IMG/VR virus record: IMGVR_UViG_3300038950_000002
Coordinates: 1-40,651 of that record
Strand: one strand, 5' to 3'
DNA from: a virus
Length of the DNA stretch: 40,651 nucleotides
Position 1 is the first letter of the stretch; each line of letters starts with the position of its first letter. The notes below the pieces were generated by a model. That model saw nothing but the letters and a program-made list of their open reading frames with translations. It ran no database searches and was not told where the DNA came from. A program made the translations under genes and the position numbers. Below are positions 1 through 6,638 of this stretch, piece after piece.

Positions 1-475
1 CCCTGGCGGCAGCCCTGGCGGCAGCCAACTCTTTTCGTGATAGATTGTCAGAAGCGAACAACCTGGCCGCTGTTATTGCCTGTCGTGGTCGCTTGTCGTT
101 TGGATATTCTCTTTCAAACACATGGATCACATGCTCCGCGCAATCGGCGGCAAACAGTCTCGCTGTGCGCTCGTTCCATTCTTCCACTCTACACAATAAA
201 CGGACGTGAGTCACCACAACTTTGTTGTCCTGTAGTGCATTGAGAATTAGTCCACAGTTGTAAGCACCACGATATTCGGCTTCGTAAATAGTCTCGCCAA
301 GCCAGCAAACCAAATCTTGTGGGCGGCAAAGGTGATAGCCGTAGACGCAAGGATTAAGACTGCCGTGTAGCGGCGGCATCCACTCCCCATGTTGTCCATT
401 GGTAGGGAGTGCCCATTGTGCGCTACCACCGTGACAACTGTAGCCATCTGCACTTAGGATTTTGTATAGTTTCAT
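1..475 (-). CDS. Conserved phage protein, 5' part (continues at 40572-40651)
   Basis: This is the first 158 codons of a gene that runs off position 1. The ATG at 475-473 follows the SD GAAGGAGAA. The protein opens MKLYKILSADGYSCHGGSAQ and ends here in repeats of the type AAAR. I recognise the pattern (CHGG-x-QW, a YHLC segment, ERTARLFAADCAEH, DKRPRQAI, then Ala-rich AAAR/AAWD repeats and an EREWQ tail) as a family common in phage genomes with no known function. The missing tail is at the other end of the window in a compatible frame, giving about 184 residues if the ends are joined. No membrane segment or catalytic motif is visible. Confidence 0.8.
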   Translation of the reverse strand, partial: MKLYKILSADGYSCHGGSAQWALPTNGQHGEWMPPLHGSLNPCVYGYHLCRPQDLVCWLGETIYEAEYRGAYNCGLILNALQDNKVVVTHVRLLCRVEEWNERTARLFAADCAEHVIHVFEREYPNDKRPRQAITAARLFASDNLSRKELAAARAAAR

Positions 476-491
476 TTGCAGTTCTCCTTCA

Positions 492-518
492 GGCACCCAG
501 TGTCGGGTTCTGGGTGCC
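492..518 (-). promoter_or_regulatory. Stem-loop in the 5' leader of the Ala-repeat gene
   Basis: A perfect 9-bp stem (492-500 with 510-518) has a 9-nt loop. It ends a few bases before the SD of the gene starting at 475. No U-tract follows, so it is unlikely to be a terminator. A leader structure or an mRNA-stability or processing hairpin is more likely. Confidence 0.5.
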
Positions 519-539
519 CGTACAACAGTGCACCGTGCG

Positions 540-773
540 TTAGTCGCTCTTTGGAGCGGGCGAAAGAATGTCGCTGAGATAATTCTGGACAGTCTTTAAG
601 CAATCTATCGCATCCTGATAGGACCCAGCGAGTGCCTCAAATCCGTCAGCATTCATTCCACCGCGCACTGCTGCTTGTGTTCTCTGTTCTCTGACGGCAT
701 CAATCCGTTTTTTCAACCACTCGATCTTCTCTTCGGCGATTTCTGCAACTGGTCTCTTCACTTTCTTTGTCAT
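540..773 (-). CDS. Small charged coiled-coil protein, unknown
   Basis: A 77-residue protein starting MTKKVKRPVAEIAEEKIEWL, with the SD CAGGAGA just upstream of the ATG. The N-terminal half is rich in Lys, Glu and Arg and predicts a long helix. No known domain is recognised. It follows the SSB-like gene by 11 nt in the early operon, so a role beside recombination or replication is possible, but this rests on position alone. Confidence 0.7.
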   Translation of the reverse strand: MTKKVKRPVAEIAEEKIEWLKKRIDAVREQRTQAAVRGGMNADGFEALAGSYQDAIDCLKTVQNYLSDILSPAPKSD

Positions 774-784
774 GGTTTCTCCTG

Positions 785-1195
785 TTAGAATGGTAAGTTG
801 TCATCATCCTTTGCACTCTCATACGGGGCAACGCTATCCGCTATGAGGTTTGCGTATGTCTGGTTATTCCATTCGTTGTGTGCGACTTCAGCCTGAAAGC
901 ATTTCCCCACCAGTTGCTCCGAATCATATCCACCTTCCGATCCCATGCCAATGGCTTCACAGATCATCTTCAGCAAATAGCCCTTTTCGCTACGCACAGG
1001 AAAAATAACCATATTCACATGGCCTTCGGCTTGATCGCCCACCGCATCAAGAGATATTTTGTATTTATCGGGATAACCGGACGTATTGTTTTTTGAAACA
1101 TAATCGTCCACCCTGACGATCTTGAAAGCAAAAGGACCTCCCTCAGCATGAACTTCAAACGGCTGTGCTTTGCTCGTATTCGGCACTCGGCTCAT
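785..1195 (-). CDS. Single-stranded DNA-binding-like protein (DUF669-like) with acidic tail
   Basis: A 136-residue protein starting MSRVPNTSKAQPF. The ATG at 1195 has the SD AGGAGA and is preferred over longer in-frame starts, which would overlap the ATPase gene much more. Residues about 10-115 have the beta-rich composition of the OB-fold phage SSB/DUF669 group. The last seven residues, DDDNLPF, match the acidic SSB tip (Asp-rich, then x-Pro-Phe) that docks partner proteins. The gene overlaps the 3' end of the RecA-like ATPase by 41 bp, the usual pairing of an annealing or strand-exchange ATPase with an SSB. Probable role: coating ssDNA during phage replication and recombination. The family call is from pattern, not alignment. 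Confidence 0.7.
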   Translation of the reverse strand: MSRVPNTSKAQPFEVHAEGGPFAFKIVRVDDYVSKNNTSGYPDKYKISLDAVGDQAEGHVNMVIFPVRSEKGYLLKMICEAIGMGSEGGYDSEQLVGKCFQAEVAHNEWNNQTYANLIADSVAPYESAKDDDNLPF

Positions 1196-2345
1196 CAGCT
1201 TCTTCTCCTTTCTGTTCTGGTCCTCTTGCTTCAATCGGCATATCGAGCGGCTCCATCTCTTCTTTCTCACGGTCTGCATTGACATCATTGACTATCGACC
1301 GAAATCCAGCGCGAAGCTCAGACACACAACGTTCTTCGACTGATTTCCATGACATAGTGCCAAATGCGTTTTGTAAAAGCTCTTTCTTGCGCTTGGTTTC
1401 GGCTGCTGTCTTGCCGGATATGGCATACGGAATAAATTCAGATATTGCCTCAAGCACAATGGCCTTTTCTTTCCGCTTGCGTTCATAGTCACCCTGACCA
1501 TCAGGGAACATACCCTCAGAAGTCCGGGACACATCAAGTCCCATCTGTTCGCCGCCAAGATTCAGGCGCGAGATATGAGGCAGAAGAGCCACAAATACTG
1601 GATTATCCCCGTTGCGCTTCTCAGGGTCGAATTCAAGCGTCTGACCAACGATACTCGAATCAGGCCAGCGATCTTTGAGAACGGTAATGGTATAGACGAA
1701 TCCTTTTGCCGTCGCATCCTCATAAAGTTCGACCTTAGAAATGCGTTCATTTTCCAAAACCAAACTTGGCTCAAATCCGAATTCCTTCTCAGCTGCCATT
1801 TTTGTTCCGGTTTTGCGAAGTTCCATCTTGCCGGTTTCATCCTTGAAATAATCCCATTCATTCCCGGCACGTCCGCAGACAATCATGTGCAGTCGATTGT
1901 TCACGAATGAATCTGTAAACTTGCGCCATTCGCCCTTGAGGTAATCCCAGTGCTGAAAAGCCAACCGACCATCCTCTGACATTCTCTTTTTCTTGATGAG
2001 TGACCTCTTGTAAGCATCAATCAATTCACGCCAGAAGTGTGTTGCAGAATCGACGATAGCAATATCACAAGTTCCTGCGGCCTCTTCCAAACCCTCAAGC
2101 AGATCAGAGAATGCCCTTGTTTTGGCGACTACGGGACGTGTACCCGTTAGTTGCTCTATCTGATCAATCCAGAAATCTGATCCGGTCTCACTGTCGAAAA
2201 ACGCGATTGGTTTCTTCGATTGTGCCAGATTTGCAAGACCTATGGCAATCTGTGCGGCAGCGTATGTCTTGCCAGCACCGGACCATCCGTAGATGTTGCA
2301 CTTCAGACACGCTTGTGTCGTTTTCGCTGTTGTTAAAATTGACAT
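1155..2345 (-). CDS. RecA-like/AAA_24 ATPase, Sak4-like recombination protein
   Basis: A 396-residue protein. The ATG at 2345 lies 8 nt after AAGGAG; a GTG two codons upstream is too close to the SD. The Walker A motif GWSGAGKT is at residues 20-27, and a Walker B-like strand IAIVDS is near residues 95-100, followed by a conserved THFW. The N-terminal 220 residues fit the phage RecA-like NTPase group (AAA_24, Sak4-type single-strand annealing proteins). The C-terminal third is charged and variable. The SSB-like gene follows directly with overlap, which supports a DNA-recombination or replication role. A DnaB-type helicase is less likely because no DnaB motifs are seen. Confidence 0.75.
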   Translation of the reverse strand: MSILTTAKTTQACLKCNIYGWSGAGKTYAAAQIAIGLANLAQSKKPIAFFDSETGSDFWIDQIEQLTGTRPVVAKTRAFSDLLEGLEEAAGTCDIAIVDSATHFWRELIDAYKRSLIKKKRMSEDGRLAFQHWDYLKGEWRKFTDSFVNNRLHMIVCGRAGNEWDYFKDETGKMELRKTGTKMAAEKEFGFEPSLVLENERISKVELYEDATAKGFVYTITVLKDRWPDSSIVGQTLEFDPEKRNGDNPVFVALLPHISRLNLGGEQMGLDVSRTSEGMFPDGQGDYERKRKEKAIVLEAISEFIPYAISGKTAAETKRKKELLQNAFGTMSWKSVEERCVSELRAGFRSIVNDVNADREKEEMEPLDMPIEARGPEQKGEEADEPSAEYEQSTAV

Positions 2346-2347
2346 CT

Positions 2348-2506
2348 TCACTTCTCCTTATCTTCGGGTTGTGTTGGATCGCCCTGGCTCTCGTCTTCCG
2401 GGACTGAGTCGGGGCGGGGCTGTGGTTCATCGTCAAAGAGCCTTACCACCATCGAGCCTGCTGGATATTTTCCTCGTATTATCTGTTCCAATTCAGAGAA
2501 TTTCAT
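2348..2506 (-). CDS. Small acidic early protein, unknown
   Basis: A 52-residue protein starting MKFSELEQIIRGKYPAGSMV and ending in a Pro/Glu/Asp-rich tail. Its ATG overlaps the stop of the upstream gene as ATGA. Its own stop lies 2 nt before the start of the ATPase, whose SD sits in its last codons, so the three genes look translationally coupled. No domain is recognised. Confidence 0.65.
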   Translation of the reverse strand: MKFSELEQIIRGKYPAGSMVVRLFDDEPQPRPDSVPEDESQGDPTQPEDKEK

Positions 2507-2685
2507 CCTTCACCACCTTTCTCGTTAGCCTCGGCGGTGATGGCGGCTTGGCGGGTGGCTGCCGTGATACCAGTTACAGTTTCCGACCATACATACCAAT
2601 GTGGTTCAATACGAAGAGTCGATATTTTTACATCATCGTATCCTTCCATGAACGCATCACACTTCGCGCTTGTCAATTCAATCAT
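2503..2685 (-). CDS. Small early protein, unknown
   Basis: A 60-residue protein starting MIELTSAKCDAFMEGYDDVK. The ATG at 2685 has GAGG six bases upstream and overlaps the stop of the zinc-ribbon peptide gene. A longer GTG start at 2724 has no SD and would overlap that gene. No domain is recognised. Confidence 0.6.
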   Translation of the reverse strand: MIELTSAKCDAFMEGYDDVKISTLRIEPHWYVWSETVTGITAATRQAAITAEANEKGGEG

Positions 2686-2794
2686 CGTCGGCCTCGCTTT
2701 CTTGTGGGCAATCGGCACAAACACCGTAGCAGAGTTCTATCAGTGGAACCAGTTTGCCGCAAACCCGACATTCCTCATAGTGTTCTGATCCCAT
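2678..2794 (-). CDS. Tiny zinc-ribbon-like protein
   Basis: A 38-residue protein with a strong SD (GGGGAGG) before the ATG at 2794. It has a CxxC at residues 9-12 (CRVC) and C22, C26 and C29 (CADC), followed by an acidic C-terminus EADDD. The two knuckles suggest a structural zinc site. The stop overlaps the next ATG. Function is unknown; small zinc ribbons in phage early operons often bind host proteins, but nothing here proves that. Confidence 0.65.
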   Translation of the reverse strand: MGSEHYEECRVCGKLVPLIELCYGVCADCPQESEADDD

Positions 2795-2795
2795 C

Positions 2796-3050
2796 TCATA
2801 CCTCCCCGAGTTCCCGTTGGCTCTTGTCCGCAAACATCAGGGCATCACGACATCGACCCCGTATGTTGCGAAGTGCTATGCGGCAGAGGTTCGGATCATG
2901 CGGGTTGGTATATTCGCCGTTCCTGAAGTTCTCGATTATCTTGTGAGCTTCTTCAACCTGCTCTGCTATGGCTGCGAAGTATGGTATCATTACTGCATCC
3001 TTGTATGGGTCAACACAGATTGATTTTGCTAATGCAAACCAGTCAGTCAT
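2796..3050 (-). CDS. Early protein of unknown function
   Basis: An 84-residue, mostly helical protein starting MTDWFALAKSICVDPYKDAV. The ATG overlaps the stop of the upstream membrane peptide as ATGA and has GGAGGG upstream. It includes the segment NPNDP-like (YTNPHDPNLCRIALRNIRGR), rich in Arg and Asn. No domain is recognised. Confidence 0.65.
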   Translation of the reverse strand: MTDWFALAKSICVDPYKDAVMIPYFAAIAEQVEEAHKIIENFRNGEYTNPHDPNLCRIALRNIRGRCRDALMFADKSQRELGEV

Positions 3051-3208
3051 TTCACACCCTCCACTATCATGTTCACAAGTTCCTGCACTGGTTTCTCGAT
3101 CCCGAACCAGATGCAGAGTAGAGCAATCGCCAATATCCCCATCGGCACGAACAGCAATAGGTCGTCAGCATCGACGCGCCACTTCACTCGGTAGTTGTAG
3201 AGTCGCAT
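3047..3208 (-). CDS. Small single-pass membrane protein
   Basis: A 53-residue protein starting MRLYNYRVKWRVDADD. The ATG at 3208 has GGAGGAG immediately upstream and is chosen over an in-frame start eight codons earlier. One hydrophobic segment (LLLFVPMGILAIALLCIWFG) spans about residues 17-37. It lies in the early operon; early membrane peptides can act in superinfection exclusion or host takeover, but no motif identifies this one. Confidence 0.65.
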   Translation of the reverse strand: MRLYNYRVKWRVDADDLLLFVPMGILAIALLCIWFGIEKPVQELVNMIVEGVK

Positions 3209-3324
3209 AACTCCTCCACTTCCTTCTCCCAAGCCCGCCTCTGCACTATCTCATTCTCACTTCCCAACAGTGCCGCAGTGTCGAGGCGTTGGCTTATGAT
3301 TTCATCTATTACTGATAGTGTCAT
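3184..3324 (-). CDS. Small acidic early protein, unknown
   Basis: A 46-residue helical, Glu-rich protein starting MTLSVIDEIISQRLDTAALL. The ATG at 3324 follows GGAAGGTGG. The gene overlaps the start of the membrane-peptide gene by 25 bp. No domain is recognised. Confidence 0.6.
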   Translation of the reverse strand: MTLSVIDEIISQRLDTAALLGSENEIVQRRAWEKEVEELCDSTTTE

Positions 3325-3327
3325 CAG

Positions 3328-3588
3328 TCACCACCTTCCTGAAGTAGACCGGCAGGACACGGAAAAGCCGTCCGGTGTCCGGTGTGCCCTGCCGGTGGGG
3401 GGTTGTTTCAATGGGGAAATTTCTTCCCTCGGCAGCGACCTGTTCCAATCGTCGGGATGCTGGTCAAAGTTGTGGCCGCCGCCGAGGTTAATTTTAACCC
3501 GGCGAGGGGGAACCATGAAATCCTCGCCGAGCACCCAAACAGGAACCGAAACATGGAGGGTTCCGTTATACATAGCCGATATATTCAT
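3328..3588 (-). CDS. Hypothetical early protein
   Basis: An 86-residue reading frame starting MNISAMYNGTLHVSVPVWVL, between the ribbon-helix-helix-like gene (3 nt away) and the next small gene (3 nt away). The tight fit supports it. The SD is poor (GGGAAAG, distant), and the Arg/Pro-rich C-terminal half looks low in structure. The N-terminal 40 residues look like beta strands. Confidence 0.5.
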   Translation of the reverse strand: MNISAMYNGTLHVSVPVWVLGEDFMVPPRRVKINLGGGHNFDQHPDDWNRSLPREEISPLKQPPTGRAHRTPDGFSVSCRSTSGRW

Positions 3589-3591
3589 TGT

Positions 3592-3756
3592 CTAAACTTT
3601 CCCGTCAGGAAAATTCCTTCTATGTGCCGCCATGATAATCTGATGCACTGTCTTTGCAATAGACAAGCCCTTCTTCTCCACCAAATCATTGAGCAGCCGT
3701 GCTGTCTGTTTCCATATTCCTATGTTTTGGAAATCTCTCAAGTTGTCCTCACTCAT
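3592..3756 (-). CDS. Ribbon-helix-helix-like small DNA-binding protein, first early gene
   Basis: A 54-residue protein starting MSEDNLRDFQNIGIWKQTAR. The ATG at 3756 has GAAAGG seven bases upstream. The segment from IGIWKQTARLLNDL through KKGLSIAKTVHQII resembles the strand-helix-helix pattern of CopG/Arc-type repressors (short strand, helix, turn at KKGLS, second helix). It is the first gene after the strong early promoter, the right place for a regulator of that promoter. The fold is inferred from pattern only. Confidence 0.6.
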   Translation of the reverse strand: MSEDNLRDFQNIGIWKQTARLLNDLVEKKGLSIAKTVHQIIMAAHRRNFPDGKV

Positions 3757-3786
3757 AATGAGCCTTTCATTTTAAGTTTCGACAGC

Positions 3787-3814
3787 AATATACCAAACCT
3801 TGAATGTTTGTCAA
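3787..3814 (-). promoter_or_regulatory. Strong early sigma70-type promoter
   Basis: On the minus strand a consensus -35 TTGACA (3809-3814) and a -10 TATATT (3787-3792) are separated by 16 bp. An A/T-tract region upstream (about 3815-3845) resembles an UP element. A 5-bp inverted repeat at 3849-3853/3859-3863 could be an operator but is weak. Transcription would start near 3780 and enter the ribbon-helix-helix-like gene and the early operon. Confidence 0.8.
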
Positions 3815-3879
3815 GTCTTTTTTCTAAAAACTTGAAAAAAGTTGTAATTCACTCTCTAAGTGACTATGACACAATAAGA

Positions 3880-3905
3880 AATACCGCCCCCAAAAGAGCG
3901 GTATT
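3880..3905 (-). terminator. Rho-independent-type terminator of the late operon
   Basis: An 8-bp perfect stem (3880-3887 with 3898-3905) has a 10-nt loop. On the minus strand it is followed by TTTCTTATTGT. It lies 27 nt after the stop of the last late gene and before the early promoter, so it separates the late and early units. Confidence 0.7.
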
Positions 3906-3931
3906 CCAGGAGAAGTGCCCAGGGAAGTGAG

Positions 3932-4414
3932 CTATTTTCCGAAAAACGTCGTGATCTGCAAGCTCCCAGTCAAATCTCGTGTGCCTGGCTTGTAGGCAAA
4001 TCCCAATGTCCCACCAACTCGTTCCGTGCCGCTATCCAATAGATTGCCCCACGGGAACAGTGTCAACGATCCGGTTATTACGGCATACCCGATAGCACCT
4101 TCATTTGTCTCAGATTTGATACCTGACAGGCTTCCGGTGACGGTGAAGAACTTCGACAAGATGTAGCCGTATGTTCCCTCAAGTCCGTAATCTTCGCCCG
4201 ATTCATTGATGGCTCGACTATACTGTGCCGATCCCACGACGTAAGCATTCTTGGTGATAAATGTCGCCACGCCGGTTTGTGCTACATTAGATACGTTTCC
4301 ATCCATGTCCATGCTGAAGCCCGCAGAACTAAAGTTGAACACGTTCTGAGCCAGCCCTATCGGGCACAGCATCAGAACCAAACAGATTGCGATTAGTAGA
4401 TTTTTCGGTTTCAT
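3932..4414 (-). CDS. Exported beta-rich protein, last late gene
   Basis: A 160-residue protein whose start ATG overlaps the RyR-gene stop (ATGA), with the SD AAGGAGA. Residues 1-22 (MKPKNLLIAICLVLMLCPIG then LA-Q) form a clear Sec signal peptide with likely cleavage after LAQ or LA. The mature part alternates polar and hydrophobic residues with Gly-rich turns (YVVGSAQYS, LTLFPWGNLL, VGGTLGFAYK) and ends in an aromatic residue near the C-terminus (TFFGK). This is the look of a small outer-membrane beta barrel or a secreted beta protein. No family is recognised. A surface or superinfection role is a guess. Confidence 0.65.
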   Translation of the reverse strand: MKPKNLLIAICLVLMLCPIGLAQNVFNFSSAGFSMDMDGNVSNVAQTGVATFITKNAYVVGSAQYSRAINESGEDYGLEGTYGYILSKFFTVTGSLSGIKSETNEGAIGYAVITGSLTLFPWGNLLDSGTERVGGTLGFAYKPGTRDLTGSLQITTFFGK

Positions 4415-4788
4415 CTTGTCTCTCCTTCTTCCTGATCGCCGTCTACTTGGTCTCTCAGGATATTTACAATACCAAGAAACAGACTGTCTTTTACTTTTTG
4501 CTCACTCGGCAGATCACCGTACGGCACCATGCAGGGGTGCTCCAATTTCTGGACATCCTTGATTTCGCCGTACTTCCAGCCTTCCGCCTCTTTGGTCTTC
4601 AGCCATTCCTTGTGGCTATCTTCCGGTGTGGCATTAGGGTTAGCCAGATGAAACCGGACTCCTTCAACAGCACTCTTCTTCTGCCATTCGGGAGCTACTT
4701 CCCACAGGGTTTGAGTGCAGTCCCCCAAGCTCTCGCAATAGATGCGGTTTGCCTCGTGACAAATTTCCGCGATTTGTGCGGGTATCAT
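4411..4788 (-). CDS. RyR-domain protein
   Basis: A 125-residue protein. Residues about 29-108 match the ryanodine-receptor repeat (RyR, PF02026) pattern: a WEVAPEWQKKSAVEGVRFHL helix, TPEDSHKEWLKTKEAEGW, the YGEIKDVQKLEHPCMVPY block and a final helix after LPSEQKVKD. RyR proteins occur in many phages and bacteria, where their role is unsettled. Links to nucleotide-derived ligand binding have been proposed for related proteins. It sits between the lysis genes and the last exported protein, with ATGA-type overlaps on both sides. Confidence 0.8.
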   Translation of the reverse strand: MIPAQIAEICHEANRIYCESLGDCTQTLWEVAPEWQKKSAVEGVRFHLANPNATPEDSHKEWLKTKEAEGWKYGEIKDVQKLEHPCMVPYGDLPSEQKVKDSLFLGIVNILRDQVDGDQEEGETR

Positions 4789-5297
4789 TCTGCGTCCTTT
4801 CCTATGATAGTGATTGCGTTGTCACTCGGTAGCGGTGTCAGCGTAGCTATCGGCATACTTGCTGAACCATTGATCCGAACGCCCATTTGCGTGTCTGGCT
4901 TTACGTTATCCCATGAGGGCGGTGGCGGCCCGAACTGAATCTCGCCGTCCTCAATCTGTTTCCAATGACCATCTGCCATCACAGTCGTCAACACACCCAG
5001 GCCAGCCCGACATTCCGTGATCTCACTATTGACAATCAGCTTGAAGTAGGCATAGCCCTGACTGTCATAGCGTTCGGTCACGATTCTCACGTAAGGATAT
5101 GCGGAGCACTGATACACCTTGCCAGATAAGTCCGGTGCTGTTACCCGGTCACAGTTGCCGATAAACGTAGCTGAGAGAGCCATCAGGACTGCCACTACTG
5201 CGATCAGCAGAAACCAGTTGCGCCGACTTGCCGGACGTAACCGCTTGCGTTCCCTGAGTGCCCACTGAGCGTCTTGTGAGAGATTTTGGTTGTTCAT
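4785..5297 (-). CDS. Membrane-anchored periplasmic protein, possible spanin-like
   Basis: A 170-residue protein. The SD AAAGGAAAG precedes the ATG at 5297. A basic N-terminus (RERKRLRPASRRN) is followed by one membrane segment at about residues 27-46 (WFLLIAVVAVLMALSATFIG), then about 120 soluble residues with Cys residues and a Pro-rich stretch FGPPPPSW. The N-in/C-out topology and the position after two holin-like genes would suit a spanin or lysis accessory protein, but the C-terminal domain is not the usual coiled coil, so the function stays open. Confidence 0.6.
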   Translation of the reverse strand: MNNQNLSQDAQWALRERKRLRPASRRNWFLLIAVVAVLMALSATFIGNCDRVTAPDLSGKVYQCSAYPYVRIVTERYDSQGYAYFKLIVNSEITECRAGLGVLTTVMADGHWKQIEDGEIQFGPPPPSWDNVKPDTQMGVRINGSASMPIATLTPLPSDNAITIIGKDAE

Positions 5298-5298
5298 A

Positions 5299-5520
5299 CT
5301 ACTTTCCTTTCACCATCTCGTTGAATTTCTTCCGATCAACCCCGGCTGCCACTGCAAAGAGGGCTATCAGGCTGCCTACCGTTGCCTCCACAAAGACCGT
5401 CACCTTCTCGCCCAGGGCTATGACCATAATGGCTAAAAGGCCACAGACACAGGCAGAGAAGGCAACAGCCTGCCAGCCTTTGCTGGCAAAAGCCTTGTGT
5501 AGCAAATTCAGGTCAAGCAT
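5299..5520 (-). CDS. Small two-pass membrane protein, holin-like
   Basis: A 73-residue protein starting MLDLNLLHKAFASKGWQAVA. Two hydrophobic helices (about 18-36 and 43-60) and a basic tail DRKKFNEMVKGK fit a class II holin or antiholin. It overlaps the previous holin-like gene by 8 bp and lies just after the endolysin. The SD is weak (AAGAAAG), which suggests coupling. Confidence 0.6.
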   Translation of the reverse strand: MLDLNLLHKAFASKGWQAVAFSACVCGLLAIMVIALGEKVTVFVEATVGSLIALFAVAAGVDRKKFNEMVKGK

Positions 5521-5701
5521 CTTTCTTCATCTTGTGCTCGACCACATTAGCCGCAGTGAACGCGCCGACAATGGTGGGGAGTACCCACTTCATCATAGCC
5601 GACACTTCCTCGGACGTTAGCGGCCCCCATGTGGCTATGACCCCGACCACTATCAGGGCAACCACACTGACGATCAGTTTCCGGTTTCCTTCAATCTTCA
5701 T
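5513..5701 (-). CDS. Small two-pass membrane protein, holin-like
   Basis: A 62-residue protein starting MKIEGNRKLIVSVVALIVVG. The ATG at 5701 is preceded by a near-perfect SD, AGGAGGT, so the upstream in-frame ATG at 5716 is not needed. There are two helices (about 9-24 and 37-53) with a charged tail VEHKMKKDA. With the neighbouring 73-residue protein it could form a holin/antiholin pair for the M15 endolysin. Confidence 0.6.
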   Translation of the reverse strand: MKIEGNRKLIVSVVALIVVGVIATWGPLTSEEVSAMMKWVLPTIVGAFTAANVVEHKMKKDA

Positions 5702-5712
5702 ACTACCTCCTG

Positions 5713-5790
5713 TCATGTCTCAGAGGCATCCCAAGCAGACTCTCGCTGGCAGGGCGGCTCGACGAAAATCCTATCTTCAGAATGCCTCAT
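5713..5790 (-). CDS. Possible 25-residue peptide
   Basis: A short frame (MRHSEDRIFVEPPCQRESAW then DASET) fills the gap between endolysin and holin-like gene. AGAGGTAG lies seven bases before its ATG, and its stop is just before the next SD. It is too short to judge; it may only carry ribosomes to the next gene. Confidence 0.3.
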   Translation of the reverse strand: MRHSEDRIFVEPPCQRESAWDASET

Positions 5791-5802
5791 ACATCTACCT
5801 CT

Positions 5803-6225
5803 TCAAATTAGCTCAAAATGATAAGCGTCAAAAATGTGAGCTGGCATAAAATCTGGCCCGTATCTCACATATATCTTCAAATGCTCCGCTATCTGCAAGA
5901 ATCTGCCGGCCATGCGCCCGATCTGGAGCATATCATCCCAGAGACATTCCCGTTTGCTTGCCGACCATAGCACAAGATCAACAGCCTCAGAGCGTCCAAC
6001 CAACTCTCCCGTCTCAGGATCAGGAGCTTCTACATTGTGATTGCTCTCTGGCCAATGACACATAGATCGTCCCATATCAAACATTAACTCTTGAGTATCT
6101 TTGTCCCTGAACCCGCACACTACATGGACATCTTCCCACTTGATAAGCTCCCTGCAAATCCTTATCAAATTAGGGTGGCAAGTTGCAAGCCGCGATTCTG
6201 ATACTTCACCGTATATATAACCCAT
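5803..6225 (-). CDS. Endolysin, M15-type peptidoglycan peptidase
   Basis: A 140-residue protein. The ATG at 6225 has AGAGGTAG upstream; longer in-frame starts have no SD and overlap the previous gene. The opening YGEVSESRLATCHPNLIRIC is typical of phage L-Ala-D-Glu/VanY-like M15 endolysins. Zinc ligands fit: H63 in ESNHNVE, D83 in SEAVDLVLW and H136 in DAYHFEL, with E138 next to it. An unusual 13-residue insertion (PDPETGELVGR) sits between the first His and the Asp. It cuts peptide cross-links of peptidoglycan at lysis. No signal peptide, so it would need the adjacent holins. This is odd in a phage whose neighbours nearly all carry signal peptides. Confidence 0.8.
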   Translation of the reverse strand: MGYIYGEVSESRLATCHPNLIRICRELIKWEDVHVVCGFRDKDTQELMFDMGRSMCHWPESNHNVEAPDPETGELVGRSEAVDLVLWSASKRECLWDDMLQIGRMAGRFLQIAEHLKIYVRYGPDFMPAHIFDAYHFELI

Positions 6226-6227
6226 AA

Positions 6228-6638
6228 CTACCTCTTGAAATTCTCCAGTATATCCTCGAGCGAGATCGAAGCCGAATCCGGCACATAGCCATTGAAACTC
6301 TTGCTGATTGTGTACTTTGGTCCTTGCTTCGTCTTGATCTCGAACGTGTAACTCGAAGTGGTGTCCATCACGGCATTTGGCACGAGCCACAGATATGCTT
6401 TGCCGTCAGCATCGGTATGCTCAATCGCTTTCGAGGGTAGTATCAACGTATCACCTACCATCGTGGTATCTTCCGAGATATTCAACTCAGCCGAGAAGAT
6501 AGCCCCGGCCAATGCGCCCTGCTCGACGCTGTGGATCTGCACATAGACAGAACATTGCGAGGCCGCCTGAAGCTGTGCAATGAAGAGGGTTGATAGTATG
6601 GTAAGACAGGCGACCCCGACTACTATGAATCTATACAT
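6228..6638 (-). CDS. Exported fibre-accessory protein, paralogue of the preceding fibre C-terminus
   Basis: A 136-residue protein with a Sec-type signal peptide (about residues 1-25, ending QLQAAS). Residues 28-136 match the C-terminal 100 residues of the protein at 6639-8621: both begin CSVY, both have a beta core with a PNA-x-x-DT segment, and both end GYVPDSA or VYVPDSA then (S/T)-x-x-x-x-DI/DL and NF-(K/N)-R. The domain has the look of a transthyretin-like or Ig-like beta sandwich. It probably arose by duplication and may form a tip or cap on the fibre. Confidence 0.65.
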   Translation of the reverse strand: MYRFIVVGVACLTILSTLFIAQLQAASQCSVYVQIHSVEQGALAGAIFSAELNISEDTTMVGDTLILPSKAIEHTDADGKAYLWLVPNAVMDTTSSYTFEIKTKQGPKYTISKSFNGYVPDSASISLEDILENFKR

